Positions 52,521-61,090 of a stretch of DNA of 64,000 bases are shown here, piece by piece. A program made the translations under genes and the position numbers. The stretch is from Pseudomonas fluorescens (lineage in GTDB: Bacteria; Pseudomonadota; Gammaproteobacteria; Pseudomonadales; Pseudomonadaceae). The stretch lies in NCBI GenBank assembly GCA_902825215.1, contig LR782234.1:5287001-5351000 (forward strand), written 5' to 3'. Every line of letters starts with the position of its first letter. Position 1 is the stretch's first letter. The notes under the pieces are model-generated. The model saw nothing but the letters and a program-made list of their open reading frames with translations. It searched no databases and had not been told where the DNA came from.

Positions 52521-54062
52521 TTAGTCGACCAGTTTCGCCGCCAGGGCCTTGACCCGGCTCAGGTCGCCCTTGGCCACTTCCGTCACGCCGGTGCCGTATT
52601 CCGGATCGGCCTTGTACAGGAACGACAGGATGATGTGCTTGCTCTCATCGTCGGTGGTGGCCAGCGAGCCACCGAAGCTGTCGATCAGGTCGCGACGCTC
52701 TTTCTTGCTGAACGAGCGATACAGATCGCCGGCCTGCTTGAAGTTCTGCTCGCGCTGGATCTTCGCCTGCTGAGTGCTGCCCGACAGCGCCAGTTGGCTG
52801 TAACGCGCGCTCGACGTTTCTTCACGCGGTTGCAGACGGCTAGGCTGGTAGTTCACGCCGCTGTTGCTGGCGCCAAAGTTCATTGCACCGTCCTGATTGC
52901 CATTGTTCACCGCAACTTTCGGCGCGTTGATTGGCAATTGCAGAGCGTTGGCACCCAGGCGATACATTTGTGTATCGGCGTAGGAGAACACTCGGCCCTG
53001 CAATAAACGGTCTTCTGAAGGTTCTATACCCGGAACCACATTAGCCGGCGCCATCGCAACTTGTTCGGTTTCCTGGAAGACATTCGCCGGATTACGGTTC
53101 AAGACCATCTGTCCAACTTTCCGTTCAGGAATACCTGGCCAGATCTTGGTGGCATCCAATGGATCAAAATCAAACCTGGACAAATCCTGTGGCTTGAGAA
53201 CCTGAACGTACAAGTCCCATTTCGGGAAGTTGCCCTTATTGATATTGCTTACCAGATCATTGGTCATATGGCTGTAATCCTGACCCTGAACTTTGGCAAC
53301 TTGTTTTGGCGTCAGGTTATTAAGACCCTGCAGGCTCTTCCAGTGAAACTTGACGTAATGAACTTCACCTTTGGCGTTGATCAATTTATAAGCATGCACA
53401 CCATTACCGTCCATTTCCCGATAACTGGCCGGAGTACCCGCGTTCGAATACAACTCGGTCAGCGTACGGGTGGCTTCCGGTACATGGGAGAAGAAGTCGA
53501 AACGGCGCGAATCATCGTCGAGGTTGGTTCGCGGATCAGGCTTGAACGCGTGGACCATGTCGGGAAACTTGATCGCATCGCGAATGAAGAAGGTCGGGAA
53601 GTTATTGCCCACCAGATCCCAGTTGCCGTCGGCGGTGTAGAACTTGGTGGCGAAACCGCGTGGGTCACGCAAGGTTTCCGGCGAATGATTGCCATGCACC
53701 ACAGCCGAGAAGCGCACGAATACCGGTGTGGCCTCGCCCGCAGCAAACACCTTGGCCTTGCTCAGGTCGCTGAGGTCGTTGGTCACCGTGAACGTGCCGT
53801 GAGCACCGGTACCGCGGGCGTGAACCACGCGCTCGGGAATGCGCTCGCGGTCGAAACGCTGCAGTTTCTGAATCAGTTGCACGTCCTGCAGCAGAACCGG
53901 GCCGTTGGCGCCTGCGGTCTGAGAATTCTGGTTATCACCTACGGCTGCGCCGTTGTCACGGGTCAGTGGTGCTGCATTCACGGAAAAACTCAGCAGGCCG
54001 GCGGTCAATACGCCGAGCGTGCGGCGGCGGGGAAAAGCCCCCAATCCAAGTGCGGAAGTCAT
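52521..54062 (-). CDS. katB: Periplasmic-type monofunctional catalase KatB
   Basis: A 513-residue haem catalase. Hydrophobic signal about residues 1-30 preceded by RRR (Sec or Tat). Catalytic His in RVVHARGTGAHGTF (residue 81), Asn in DLVGNNFPTFF and the proximal Tyr in RVFSYADTQMYRLG. Start at 54062, AGAGGATC upstream; the longer frame is not coding. In P. aeruginosa katB is induced by peroxide through OxyR. A stretch (about 52980-53430) is visibly AT-richer and uses other codons than the rest. Confidence 0.93.
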   Translation of the reverse strand: MTSALGLGAFPRRRTLGVLTAGLLSFSVNAAPLTRDNGAAVGDNQNSQTAGANGPVLLQDVQLIQKLQRFDRERIPERVVHARGTGAHGTFTVTNDLSDLSKAKVFAAGEATPVFVRFSAVVHGNHSPETLRDPRGFATKFYTADGNWDLVGNNFPTFFIRDAIKFPDMVHAFKPDPRTNLDDDSRRFDFFSHVPEATRTLTELYSNAGTPASYREMDGNGVHAYKLINAKGEVHYVKFHWKSLQGLNNLTPKQVAKVQGQDYSHMTNDLVSNINKGNFPKWDLYVQVLKPQDLSRFDFDPLDATKIWPGIPERKVGQMVLNRNPANVFQETEQVAMAPANVVPGIEPSEDRLLQGRVFSYADTQMYRLGANALQLPINAPKVAVNNGNQDGAMNFGASNSGVNYQPSRLQPREETSSARYSQLALSGSTQQAKIQREQNFKQAGDLYRSFSKKERRDLIDSFGGSLATTDDESKHIILSFLYKADPEYGTGVTEVAKGDLSRVKALAAKLVD

Positions 54063-54349
54063 ATCAGGATCCTCTGGTTTTTTTGGCGGCGCATCCAGGT
54101 GCGCCATCCCAAGGCTAGAGGCCCGCGGCGGGGAACATAAATAGAAAGAACGTAACACCATGATTGAGAAAATTGGCTTCCTGATCAGCGAGTTACACGC
54201 TATTTCGCGCGCGATTGCTGGCACTTTGCAAACTAATCGTCTATTGATGTGTCGATAAAAACGGGGATTGTAAGAAGGTGTTTCGCGCAGGACGCGTTTC
54301 GCTGATTTACACTGCCTTCACCAAACTCATCTGTAACAAGGAAATAACT

Positions 54350-54763
54350 ATGGGCGTGCTTAACGAGTTCAAGGCCTTCGCGGTCAAAGGCAATGTGGTC
54401 GACATGGCCGTCGGTATCATCATCGGTGCAGCGTTCGGCAAGATTGTGTCGTCGTTTGTCGGTGACGTGATCATGCCGCCAATCGGCCTGTTGATCGGCG
54501 GGGTGGACTTCAGTGATCTGGCCATCACGCTCAAGGCCGCCGAGGGCAACACGCCTGCAGTGATGCTGGCTTACGGCAAATTCATCCAGACGGTGCTGGA
54601 CTTCATCATTGTCGCTTTCGCCATCTTCATGGGCGTCAAAGCCATCAACCGCCTCAAGCGCGAAGAAGCCGTAGCGCCGACCGCGCCACCGATCCCGAGC
54701 AAGGAAGAACAGCTGCTGGGCGAAATTCGCGATCTGCTCAAGGCGCAGAACGAGCGGCCCTGA
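54350..54763 (+). CDS. mscL: Large-conductance mechanosensitive channel MscL
   Basis: A 137-residue membrane channel. EFKAFAVKGNVVDMAVGIIIGAAFGKIVSSFVGDVIMPPIG as the first helix with the gate, second helix TVLDFIIVAFAIFMGVKAIN, and a C-terminal helix bundle (KEEQLLGEIRDLLK). It opens on hypo-osmotic shock. Start MGVLNEF at 54350 after AAGGAAATAACT. Confidence 0.96.
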   Translation: MGVLNEFKAFAVKGNVVDMAVGIIIGAAFGKIVSSFVGDVIMPPIGLLIGGVDFSDLAITLKAAEGNTPAVMLAYGKFIQTVLDFIIVAFAIFMGVKAINRLKREEAVAPTAPPIPSKEEQLLGEIRDLLKAQNERP

Positions 54764-54784
54764 GCCATCCGCCTTCAGCAAAAC

Positions 54785-54810
54785 AACGGCACCTGCGGGT
54801 GCCGTTTTCG
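54785..54810 (+). terminator. Terminator between mscL and fprB
   Basis: AACGGCACC-tgcg-GGTGCCGTT followed by TTCGTT. It is symmetric and may end both converging transcripts. Confidence 0.7.
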
Positions 54811-55587
54811 TTACCAGTAGTTTTCCACAGCGACCTGGCCGGGCCGGCGCGTCAGGCTCAGGCGCATGTCCCTGTGTTTCAGCAACGCGCGGGTGTCGTC
54901 GATCATCTGCGGGTTGCCGCACAACATGACCCGTGAATGCTCCGCCGACAGCTCCACGCCCGCCGCACGCTCCAGTTCACCGTTTTCAATCAGGGTAGTA
55001 ATGCGCCCGTGTAGCGCCCCCGGGTGCGCCTCACGCGTCACCGTCGCGATGAACCGCAACTTGTGTGCATATTCGCTGAGGTAGTCGCGTTGATCGAGCC
55101 CGGCAATCAGTTCCTGATAAGCCAGCTCGCGCGCCTCGCGCACGCTGTAGACCAGAATGATGCGCTCGAATTTTTCCCACACTTCGAAATCCTGCAGGAT
55201 CGACAGGAACGGCGCCACCCCCGTGCCCGTCGACAGCAGCCAGAGATCGCGGCCGTCGACGAAGCGATCAAGGGTCAGATAGCCAAACGCCTGGCGCTCG
55301 ACCAGCAAGGTATCGCCGACCTGCAACCGGCTCAGCTCGCTGGTGAACTCCCCACCCGGCACGACGATGGAGAAAAACTCGAGAAACTCGTCAAACGGTG
55401 ACGAGACCATCGAGTAGGCGCGCCAGACGATACTGCCATCAGCCTTGGTCACACCGAGGCGGGCAAACTGCCCGGCGCGGAAACGAAACCCGGCGTCACG
55501 AGTGGTGCGCAGGGTAAACAGACTTGGGGTCAGCGGTTGGACGTCGAGCAAGGTTTGCCTGGTGTATTTGTCTGCGCTGGCGGTCAT
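54811..55587 (-). CDS. fprB: Ferredoxin-NADP reductase (FprB-type)
   Basis: A 258-residue flavoenzyme of the bacterial FNR group. FAD site WRAYSMVSSP (RxYS), NADP region LLSTGTGVAPFLSILQD and VMLCGNPQMIDD, and the aromatic C-terminus ENYW that stacks on the flavin. It moves electrons between NADPH and ferredoxin or flavodoxin. It lies after mscL as PA4615 does in PAO1. Start MTASADKYT at 55587. Confidence 0.88.
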   Translation of the reverse strand: MTASADKYTRQTLLDVQPLTPSLFTLRTTRDAGFRFRAGQFARLGVTKADGSIVWRAYSMVSSPFDEFLEFFSIVVPGGEFTSELSRLQVGDTLLVERQAFGYLTLDRFVDGRDLWLLSTGTGVAPFLSILQDFEVWEKFERIILVYSVREARELAYQELIAGLDQRDYLSEYAHKLRFIATVTREAHPGALHGRITTLIENGELERAAGVELSAEHSRVMLCGNPQMIDDTRALLKHRDMRLSLTRRPGQVAVENYW

Positions 55588-55907
55588 GGGTCACTCCACT
55601 GAACGGTTGTCGCCAGTTTCGCGCAAATCGACGCGGTTAAACACCGACGGTTCTTAATGGTATTGAACCTGTATCAAACAGAAGATTCATCTGAAAAATT
55701 ATCGCACCGGTCAACATTCGAGCAATTACTTCAAATGACAACTCCAATGTAATACAAGATTGTATTAAGAACTCTTTATCCATATATCTAACTGTTCAAT
55801 ACCGAAAAAATTTATAGCCCCCTGTGTGAATCGTCCTACACTTCGCTGCGTGCCGGATCTGTTTGGATCCATTCGGCGCCCCCCGTTACGTCATGGAGTG
55901 TTTCATT
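55588..55907. promoter_or_regulatory. AT-rich regulatory region with an 18-bp palindrome, fprB/LuxR-solo gap
   Basis: Well below the window in GC. It contains TAATACAAgaTTGTATTA (55750-55767; eight bases paired on each side) 140 bp before the LuxR start, and a weaker CTGT-N5-ACAG (55669-55681). Either could be an operator; no lux box of the ACCTG-type is convincing. Confidence 0.5.
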
Positions 55908-56621
55908 ATGGAAACATGGAAGGAATCACAGCTGAAACAACTGACGTTTGCCAAGGGCATCGATGCTGCTTATCCGATTTTGTTGCGATTTGCCGAAAAC
56001 CTCGGATTCAACTTTTGTGCAATATCGGTTGTCCCCCTTCATCGCGATACGCCGCTCCGCCCCTTGCAGATCAATAATTACCCCAGCGACTGGAACAGCG
56101 AATATGAACTGAATAGTTACATTAAAACAGACCCTCTGATATCACACTGCAATCATTCAATGTCTCCCATCGTCTGGAATGAATCGGTATTTGCCGAAAC
56201 CCGGGATATATGGCAAGGCTTGCAGAAGTATGGCTTGCAACATGGCTGGTCACAGTCGTTCCATCATGCGCCAAGTGGTTTGTGCAGCATTATCAGCCTG
56301 GCGCGCCGACATTGTTCGATCAGCCCACTGGAGCTGTATGAGCATTTTGGCTATATGTTCTACGCCAGCAGTCACTTGAGCGAGCTGTTCGCCCGGACCC
56401 TGCCAGCGGAATCGCTCAAGCCTCGTCAACCGCATCTGTCCTCACGAGAACTGGAGGTGTTGAAATTGTCCGCCGTCGGCAAGACCGCTTATGAAATCTC
56501 GAAGATCCTCAGCCTTAGCGAACGGACCGTGAACTATCACGTACAAAACGTCATCGAGAAACTCCACGTCTGCAACAAGATCTCTGCCGTTATCAAAGCT
56601 GCCAGAACCGGGATCATTTGA
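55908..56621 (+). CDS. LuxR-family solo regulator with an autoinducer-binding domain
   Basis: A 237-residue protein. Autoinducer domain about residues 15-165 and a LuxR HTH at the end (LSSRELEVLKLSAVGKTAYEISKILSLSERTVNYHVQNVIEKL). By eye, all six residues that contact AHL are kept: W and Y in SDWNSEY, DP in KTDPL, W in PIVWNE and G in QHGWSQ. That fits an AHL receptor rather than the plant-signal subgroup, which changes the W and Y. No luxI lies nearby. ATG at 55908 preferred (GGAG eight bases upstream) over 55893. AT-rich start suggests transfer. Confidence 0.87.
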   Translation: METWKESQLKQLTFAKGIDAAYPILLRFAENLGFNFCAISVVPLHRDTPLRPLQINNYPSDWNSEYELNSYIKTDPLISHCNHSMSPIVWNESVFAETRDIWQGLQKYGLQHGWSQSFHHAPSGLCSIISLARRHCSISPLELYEHFGYMFYASSHLSELFARTLPAESLKPRQPHLSSRELEVLKLSAVGKTAYEISKILSLSERTVNYHVQNVIEKLHVCNKISAVIKAARTGII

Positions 56622-56799
56622 CGCGCGATCAGCCTTGCCTCCCTTTATAAACATGCGGGTAATGACAGCGAAAAAAACGTACCATTCGTAACCTTCCTGA
56701 GTGATAACGCCGGTACTGCGCGTTGCCTTGCACTCGGTCGGTTCCGCCGCACATATCAGGGCCGCGGAATATTCGTCGATCACCCTGAGTCCCCGCCCC

Positions 56800-57927
56800 A
56801 TGCCTTTGCTCGAAACGCCTTTCGCCCAACTCGACCTGATCCGCCAGCCCGAACAGCCGAACGAACCGCTGCAAGCTTTCGATGCTGCCGACGAATACCT
56901 GCTCAACCATCTCGCGGCGCAGCAACCGGCGGCTGACACCCGCGTGCTGGTGCTCAACGACAGCTTCGGCGCGCTGGCGGTCAGTCTGCTCGGCAAGGTC
57001 GAAGTCTGCAGCAGCGGCGACTCGTTTCTCGGTTTTCAGGGACTGGAGAAAAATCTGCTGCGCAACGGCCAGGCGTTCGATGCGGTGCGCGGTATCCCGG
57101 CGAGCGAGCCCTTGGTCGGGCCGTTCGACCGAGTCCTGATCCGGGTGCCGAAAACCCTCGCGCTGCTGGAAGAACAACTGATCCGCCTGCAAGGGCAACT
57201 CGCGCCCGGCGCCGAAGTAATCGCCGCCGCGATGGTCAAGCACCTGCCGCGTGCCGCCGGTGACCTGCTCGAGCGTTACATCGGCCCGGTGCAGGCCTCA
57301 CTGGCGGTGAAAAAGGCGCGTCTGCTAATTGCCACGCCGCAAGCCAAGGCTGCGGTGGCCGACTCGCCCTACCCGACGCGCTATCGCCTCGACGAGCCGC
57401 CGATCGAACTGCTCAACCACGCCAACGTATTTTGCCGCGAAGGGCTGGACATCGGCACCCGGGCGTTCCTCCCGCATTTACCGAAAAATCTCGGTCAGGC
57501 CCGAGTCGCGGACCTGGGCTGTGGCAACGGCGTGCTGGCCATCGCCAGCGCTTTGCAGAACCCGGATGCGCATTACACGCTGGTCGATGAATCGTATATG
57601 GCGGTGCAATCGGCCCTGGAAAACTGGCGGGGCGCACTGGGCGACCGCGAGGTGATCGTGCGTGCCGCCGATGGCCTGGCCGGACAAGAGGCGCAGTCGC
57701 TGGACGTAGTGCTGTGCAATCCACCGTTCCATCAACAGCAGGTGGTTGGCGACTTCCTTGCCTGGCGCATGTTCCAGCAGGCACGCGAAGCGCTGGTGGT
57801 TGGCGGTGCGCTGTACATCGTCGGCAACCGCCATCTGGGTTACCACAGCAAACTGGCGCGGTTGTTCCGCGGCGTCGAACAAGTCGCGGCCACGCCGAAA
57901 TTCGTCATTCTCAAAGCGCGCAAATAA
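56800..57927 (+). CDS. rlmG: 23S rRNA (guanine-1835-N2) methyltransferase RlmG
   Basis: A 375-residue class I methyltransferase. N-terminal inactive MT-like domain (AADEYLL, LNDSFGAL, VPKTLALLEEQL) and C-terminal active domain with DLGCGNGVLAIA (SAM motif I) and LCNPPFHQQ (motif IV NPPF). These match E. coli RlmG block by block, better than RsmC. Start MPLLETPFAQLDL at 56800; the frame open from 56701 has no support. The 178 bp upstream holds no gene. Confidence 0.93.
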   Translation: MPLLETPFAQLDLIRQPEQPNEPLQAFDAADEYLLNHLAAQQPAADTRVLVLNDSFGALAVSLLGKVEVCSSGDSFLGFQGLEKNLLRNGQAFDAVRGIPASEPLVGPFDRVLIRVPKTLALLEEQLIRLQGQLAPGAEVIAAAMVKHLPRAAGDLLERYIGPVQASLAVKKARLLIATPQAKAAVADSPYPTRYRLDEPPIELLNHANVFCREGLDIGTRAFLPHLPKNLGQARVADLGCGNGVLAIASALQNPDAHYTLVDESYMAVQSALENWRGALGDREVIVRAADGLAGQEAQSLDVVLCNPPFHQQQVVGDFLAWRMFQQAREALVVGGALYIVGNRHLGYHSKLARLFRGVEQVAATPKFVILKARK

Positions 57928-57936
57928 ACCCGCAGA

Positions 57937-57962
57937 CAAAAAAACCCTCCGCAAGGAGGGTT
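57937..57962 (-). terminator. Terminator of the cioAB operon
   Basis: AACCCTCC-ttgc-GGAGGGTT followed by six or more T on the minus strand, 38 bp after the DUF2474 stop. It lies directly after rlmG and may also act weakly for it. Confidence 0.8.
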
Positions 57963-58000
57963 GGAAAATCCGTACCCGAAGGCGCCGGGGCGGGATGATT

Positions 58001-58168
58001 TCAGTGCGTGGTCAGGCCTGCTGCGTTCATGAACATACGCATCAGGCTGGCGGCGATAAACAGCACACCCACGCTACCGACCCAGATCAGGGCCAGCCAG
58101 CCGAGCCGCTGCCACAGCGGCTTTTTTTCGGCTTCTTCGATGTCGTGCAGGGAATGTTTACCGGACAT
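58001..58168 (-). CDS. DUF2474 small membrane protein, probable bd-oxidase accessory subunit
   Basis: A 55-residue protein with one transmembrane helix (LGWLALIWVGSVGVLFIAASLMRMFM) after a charged SGKHSLHDIEEAEKKPLWQR stretch. Size, topology and place after cioB match small bd-oxidase subunits such as CydX. ATG at 58168 has GAGGATC upstream. It is 73 bp after cioB with a REP and a palindrome in between, so its dosage may differ from CioAB. Confidence 0.83.
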   Translation of the reverse strand: MSGKHSLHDIEEAEKKPLWQRLGWLALIWVGSVGVLFIAASLMRMFMNAAGLTTH

Positions 58169-58186
58169 GTTTTGATCCTCGGTCAG

Positions 58187-58232
58187 TGATGGCGTCACAG
58201 CTGACGCCATCGCGAGCAGGCTCGCTCCCACA
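58187..58232. repeat. Palindrome plus single REP inside the cio operon
   Basis: GATGGCGTCA-cagc-TGACGCCATC (58187-58210) runs into a REP (catcgcgagcaggctcgctc). It sits between cioB and the DUF2474 gene. Confidence 0.8.
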
Positions 58233-58241
58233 ACTTTTTGC

Positions 58242-59249
58242 TTAGTGATAACCGTCTTCATGGGTCACCTTGCCGCGGAACACGTAGTAGCTCCAGAAGG
58301 TGTAACCCAGGATGAACGGAATGATGAACAGCGTGCCCACCAGCATGAAGCCCTGACTTTGCGGTGGTGCTGCGGCGTCCCAGATCGAGATTGATGGCGG
58401 CACGATGTTTGGCCACAGGCTGATGCCCAGACCGCTGTAGCCGAGGAAGATCAGCACCAGCGTCAGCAGAAACGGCGTGTAGTTGGCATTACGCGCCACC
58501 GCGCGGATCAAGCCATACAGTGTCACCAGCACCAGAATCGGCACCGGCATGAACCAGAACAGATTGGGCATGGTGAACCAGCGCGAAGCGATTTCCGGAT
58601 GCGCCAACGGCGTCCACAGGCTGACCACACCGATCACCGCCAGCAGCACGAAGGCCAATGGCCGCGCCAGATCGTGCATCTGCTCTTGCAGCTTGCCTTC
58701 GGTCTTCATGATCAGCCAGGTGCAGCCGAGCAAGGCATAGGCGACCACCAGGGCGGCGCCGCAGAACAGAGTGAACGGGGTCAGCCAATCCATTGAGCCG
58801 CCGGCGAACTGCCGATTGACCACCGGCAAGCCGTCGATGAACGCCCCCAGCGCCACGCCCTGGAAGAATGTCGCCGCGATCGAGCCACCGATGAACGCCT
58901 TGTCCCACAAATGACGTTTTTCATCCTTGGCCTTGAAGCGGAACTCGAAGGCTACGCCGCGAAAGATCAGCCCCATCAGCATGAAGATCAGCGGCAGGTA
59001 CAGCGCTGAGAGCACCACCGAATACGCCAGCGGGAAAGCGCCGAATAATGCGGCGCCGCCGAGTACCAGCCAGGTTTCGTTGCCGTCCCAGACCGGGGCG
59101 ACGGTGTTCATCATCACGTCACGGTCGGTCTTGCCCGGAACGAACGGGAAAAGAATCCCGATGCCCAGGTCGAAACCGTCCATGACCACGTACATCATGA
59201 TGCCGAAGATGATGATCACGGCCCAGATCAGCGGAAGATCAATACCCAT
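58242..59249 (-). CDS. cioB: Cyanide-insensitive terminal oxidase subunit II (CydB/CioB)
   Basis: A 335-residue polytopic subunit with eight or nine helices. IIIFGIMMYVVMDGFDLGIGILFPF, NTVAPVWDGNETWLVLGGAALFGAFP and FIIPFILGYTFWSYYVFRGKV are CydB signatures. With CioA it forms a quinol oxidase. It begins 3 bp after the cioA stop. Confidence 0.92.
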   Translation of the reverse strand: MGIDLPLIWAVIIIFGIMMYVVMDGFDLGIGILFPFVPGKTDRDVMMNTVAPVWDGNETWLVLGGAALFGAFPLAYSVVLSALYLPLIFMLMGLIFRGVAFEFRFKAKDEKRHLWDKAFIGGSIAATFFQGVALGAFIDGLPVVNRQFAGGSMDWLTPFTLFCGAALVVAYALLGCTWLIMKTEGKLQEQMHDLARPLAFVLLAVIGVVSLWTPLAHPEIASRWFTMPNLFWFMPVPILVLVTLYGLIRAVARNANYTPFLLTLVLIFLGYSGLGISLWPNIVPPSISIWDAAAPPQSQGFMLVGTLFIIPFILGYTFWSYYVFRGKVTHEDGYH

Positions 59250-59252
59250 GGC

Positions 59253-60698
59253 TCAAATCTCCTTGGTCAAGCGAGTGTTGTCTTCGTGTTCGCCTTCGCC
59301 CGGATCGTCGGCAGCGGACAACGGACGCGCCGGAGTGCGCTTCTTGCCCGGACCACCGTCCGGCGTATCGGTGCCTTCGCTGAGCTTCGGACCTTTGCGC
59401 ACCAGGCGCATCATGTAGCCGAGGCCCGCACCGAACAGGGCGAAATACACCACGACGAACATGATCAGGGTGATGCTCATCTGCAGGAAGCTGTGGTTGG
59501 ACGACGCATCCGCGGTGCGCATCAGGCCGTAGACCACCCACGGCTGACGGCCGATCTCGGTAGTGAACCAGCCCGCCAGAATCGCGATCAGGCCGGACGG
59601 GCCCATCCACAGGGCCAGATGCAGGAACGGCCGCGAGGTATACAGCGAGTCACGCTTGCGCAGCCACAAACTCCACAGACCGGTGAAGATCATCAGGAAA
59701 CCGAGGCCCACCATGACCCGGAACGACCAGAACACGATGGTCGAATTCGGCCGGTCTTCTGGCGCAAACTCCTTGAGTGCCGGTACTTGCTTGTCCAGCG
59801 AGTGCGTCAGGATCAGGCTGCCGAGGTAGGGAATCTCTACGGCGAATTTAGTGCGTTCTTCTTTCATGTCCGGCCAGCCGAACAGAATCAGCGGCGTCGC
59901 TTCGTCACCGTGGTTTTCCCAGTGCCCTTCAATGGCAGCGATTTTCGCCGGCTGATGCTTGAGCGTATTCAGACCATGGAAGTCACCAATGACCGCCTGG
60001 ATCGGCGCAACGATCAGCGCCATCCACATGGCCATCGAGAGCATGGTGCGAATCGCCGGATTATCCCGGCCGCGCAGCAAATGCCAGGCCGCTGACGAGC
60101 CGACGAAGAACGCCGTAGCGATGAACGCCGCGGTCGCCATGTGCAGCAGGCGATACGGGAACGAAGGGTTGAAGACGATGGCCAGCCAGTCGGTGGGGAT
60201 CACCTGACCATTGACGATCTCGAAGCCCTGCGGGGTTTGCATCCAGCTGTTGGAGGCGAGAATCCAGAACGTCGAGATCAGCGTGCCGATCGCTACCATC
60301 ACCGTGGAGAAAAAGTGCAGCCCGCGCCCGACCTTGTTCCAGCCAAACAACATGACGCCGAGGAAACCGGCCTCGAGGAAGAACGCCGTGAGCACTTCAT
60401 AGGTCAGCAACGGCCCGGTGACGGCGCCGGCGAAATCCGAGAAGCGACTCCAGTTGGTGCCGAACTGGTAGGCCATGACCAGACCGGAGACCACGCCCAT
60501 GCCGAAATTGACGGCAAAGATCTTCGACCAGAAGTGGTAAAGGTCACGGTAAGTGTCGTTTCGAGTCTTCAGCCACAGACCTTCGAGCACCGCCAGGTAA
60601 CTCGCCAGGCCAATGGTGATGGCCGGGAACAGAATGTGGAACGAGATGGTGAACGCGAACTGAATTCGGGCGAGATCGAGAGCCTCTAAACCGAACAT
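59253..60698 (-). CDS. cioA: Cyanide-insensitive terminal oxidase subunit I (CydA/CioA)
   Basis: A 481-residue subunit. Haem ligands are likely the His in FTISFHILFPAIT and HMATAAFIA, and the Met region; the quinol loop is short (KHQPAKIAAIEGHWEN), as in CIO-type oxidases. GWFTTEIGRQPWVVYG is conserved. The start at 60698 has AGAGGAAG upstream; the frame open to 60872 has no support. An exact ANR box is 161 bp upstream. CIO resists cyanide and works in low oxygen. Confidence 0.92.
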   Translation of the reverse strand: MFGLEALDLARIQFAFTISFHILFPAITIGLASYLAVLEGLWLKTRNDTYRDLYHFWSKIFAVNFGMGVVSGLVMAYQFGTNWSRFSDFAGAVTGPLLTYEVLTAFFLEAGFLGVMLFGWNKVGRGLHFFSTVMVAIGTLISTFWILASNSWMQTPQGFEIVNGQVIPTDWLAIVFNPSFPYRLLHMATAAFIATAFFVGSSAAWHLLRGRDNPAIRTMLSMAMWMALIVAPIQAVIGDFHGLNTLKHQPAKIAAIEGHWENHGDEATPLILFGWPDMKEERTKFAVEIPYLGSLILTHSLDKQVPALKEFAPEDRPNSTIVFWSFRVMVGLGFLMIFTGLWSLWLRKRDSLYTSRPFLHLALWMGPSGLIAILAGWFTTEIGRQPWVVYGLMRTADASSNHSFLQMSITLIMFVVVYFALFGAGLGYMMRLVRKGPKLSEGTDTPDGGPGKKRTPARPLSAADDPGEGEHEDNTRLTKEI

Positions 60699-61090
60699 AT
60701 GGCTTCCTCTGTCAGGTAATACGGGTGGCAGACCCGGGGGCCTGCACCACTGCCCCCACGGATATGGAGTGCGGCGAATTCGGATTCGTTCTTTTTTACA
60801 GCCATCGCTACGCAGGGAGTCTGGCCAACTGGCCGTCAGATCAAACCCTCGTGAGGTGTTGATCTGGATCAAGCAACGTTAAAAGAGTAGTCCCATTTTC
60901 GCCGTTGAACGGCGTGGTCGTTTGCCGCGTGACAAGTTGCCTCAGCGCGTTGGCAGGGCATTTGCCCAGTGGCTTTGCAGGCAGGCGGGGCAATTCGATG
61001 TCTGGCTAAGTAAATTTTTCGCAGGTAGCAACTTCCTGTTACAGACTGGTGATAATCTCGCCTTTCCCCTCGAGCCAGACCTGCCTTCAG
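60699..61090. other. 392-bp divergent region, cioA / MFS transporter
   Basis: It contains the ANR box listed separately and presumably both promoters. No other gene or RNA was seen. Confidence 0.6.
60859..60872. promoter_or_regulatory. ANR/FNR box upstream of cioAB
   Basis: TTGATCTGGATCAA exactly matches TTGAT-N4-ATCAA. ANR controls cioAB in P. aeruginosa, so this is a likely oxygen-response site. Confidence 0.75.

Noticed and set aside
54226..54254. ATCGACACATCAATAGACGATTAG on the minus strand upstream of katB as an OxyR site
   Set aside because: Only loosely like the ATAG-type repeats; OxyR control of katB is likely from the literature but this match alone is too weak.
55669..55681. CTGT-N5-ACAG as a lux box
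   Set aside because: Too short and nearer to fprB than to the LuxR gene; no ACCTG/CAGGT arms.
55908..56621. Calling the LuxR solo PsoR (plant-signal subgroup)
   Set aside because: The W and Y that are changed in that subgroup are still the AHL-type residues here.
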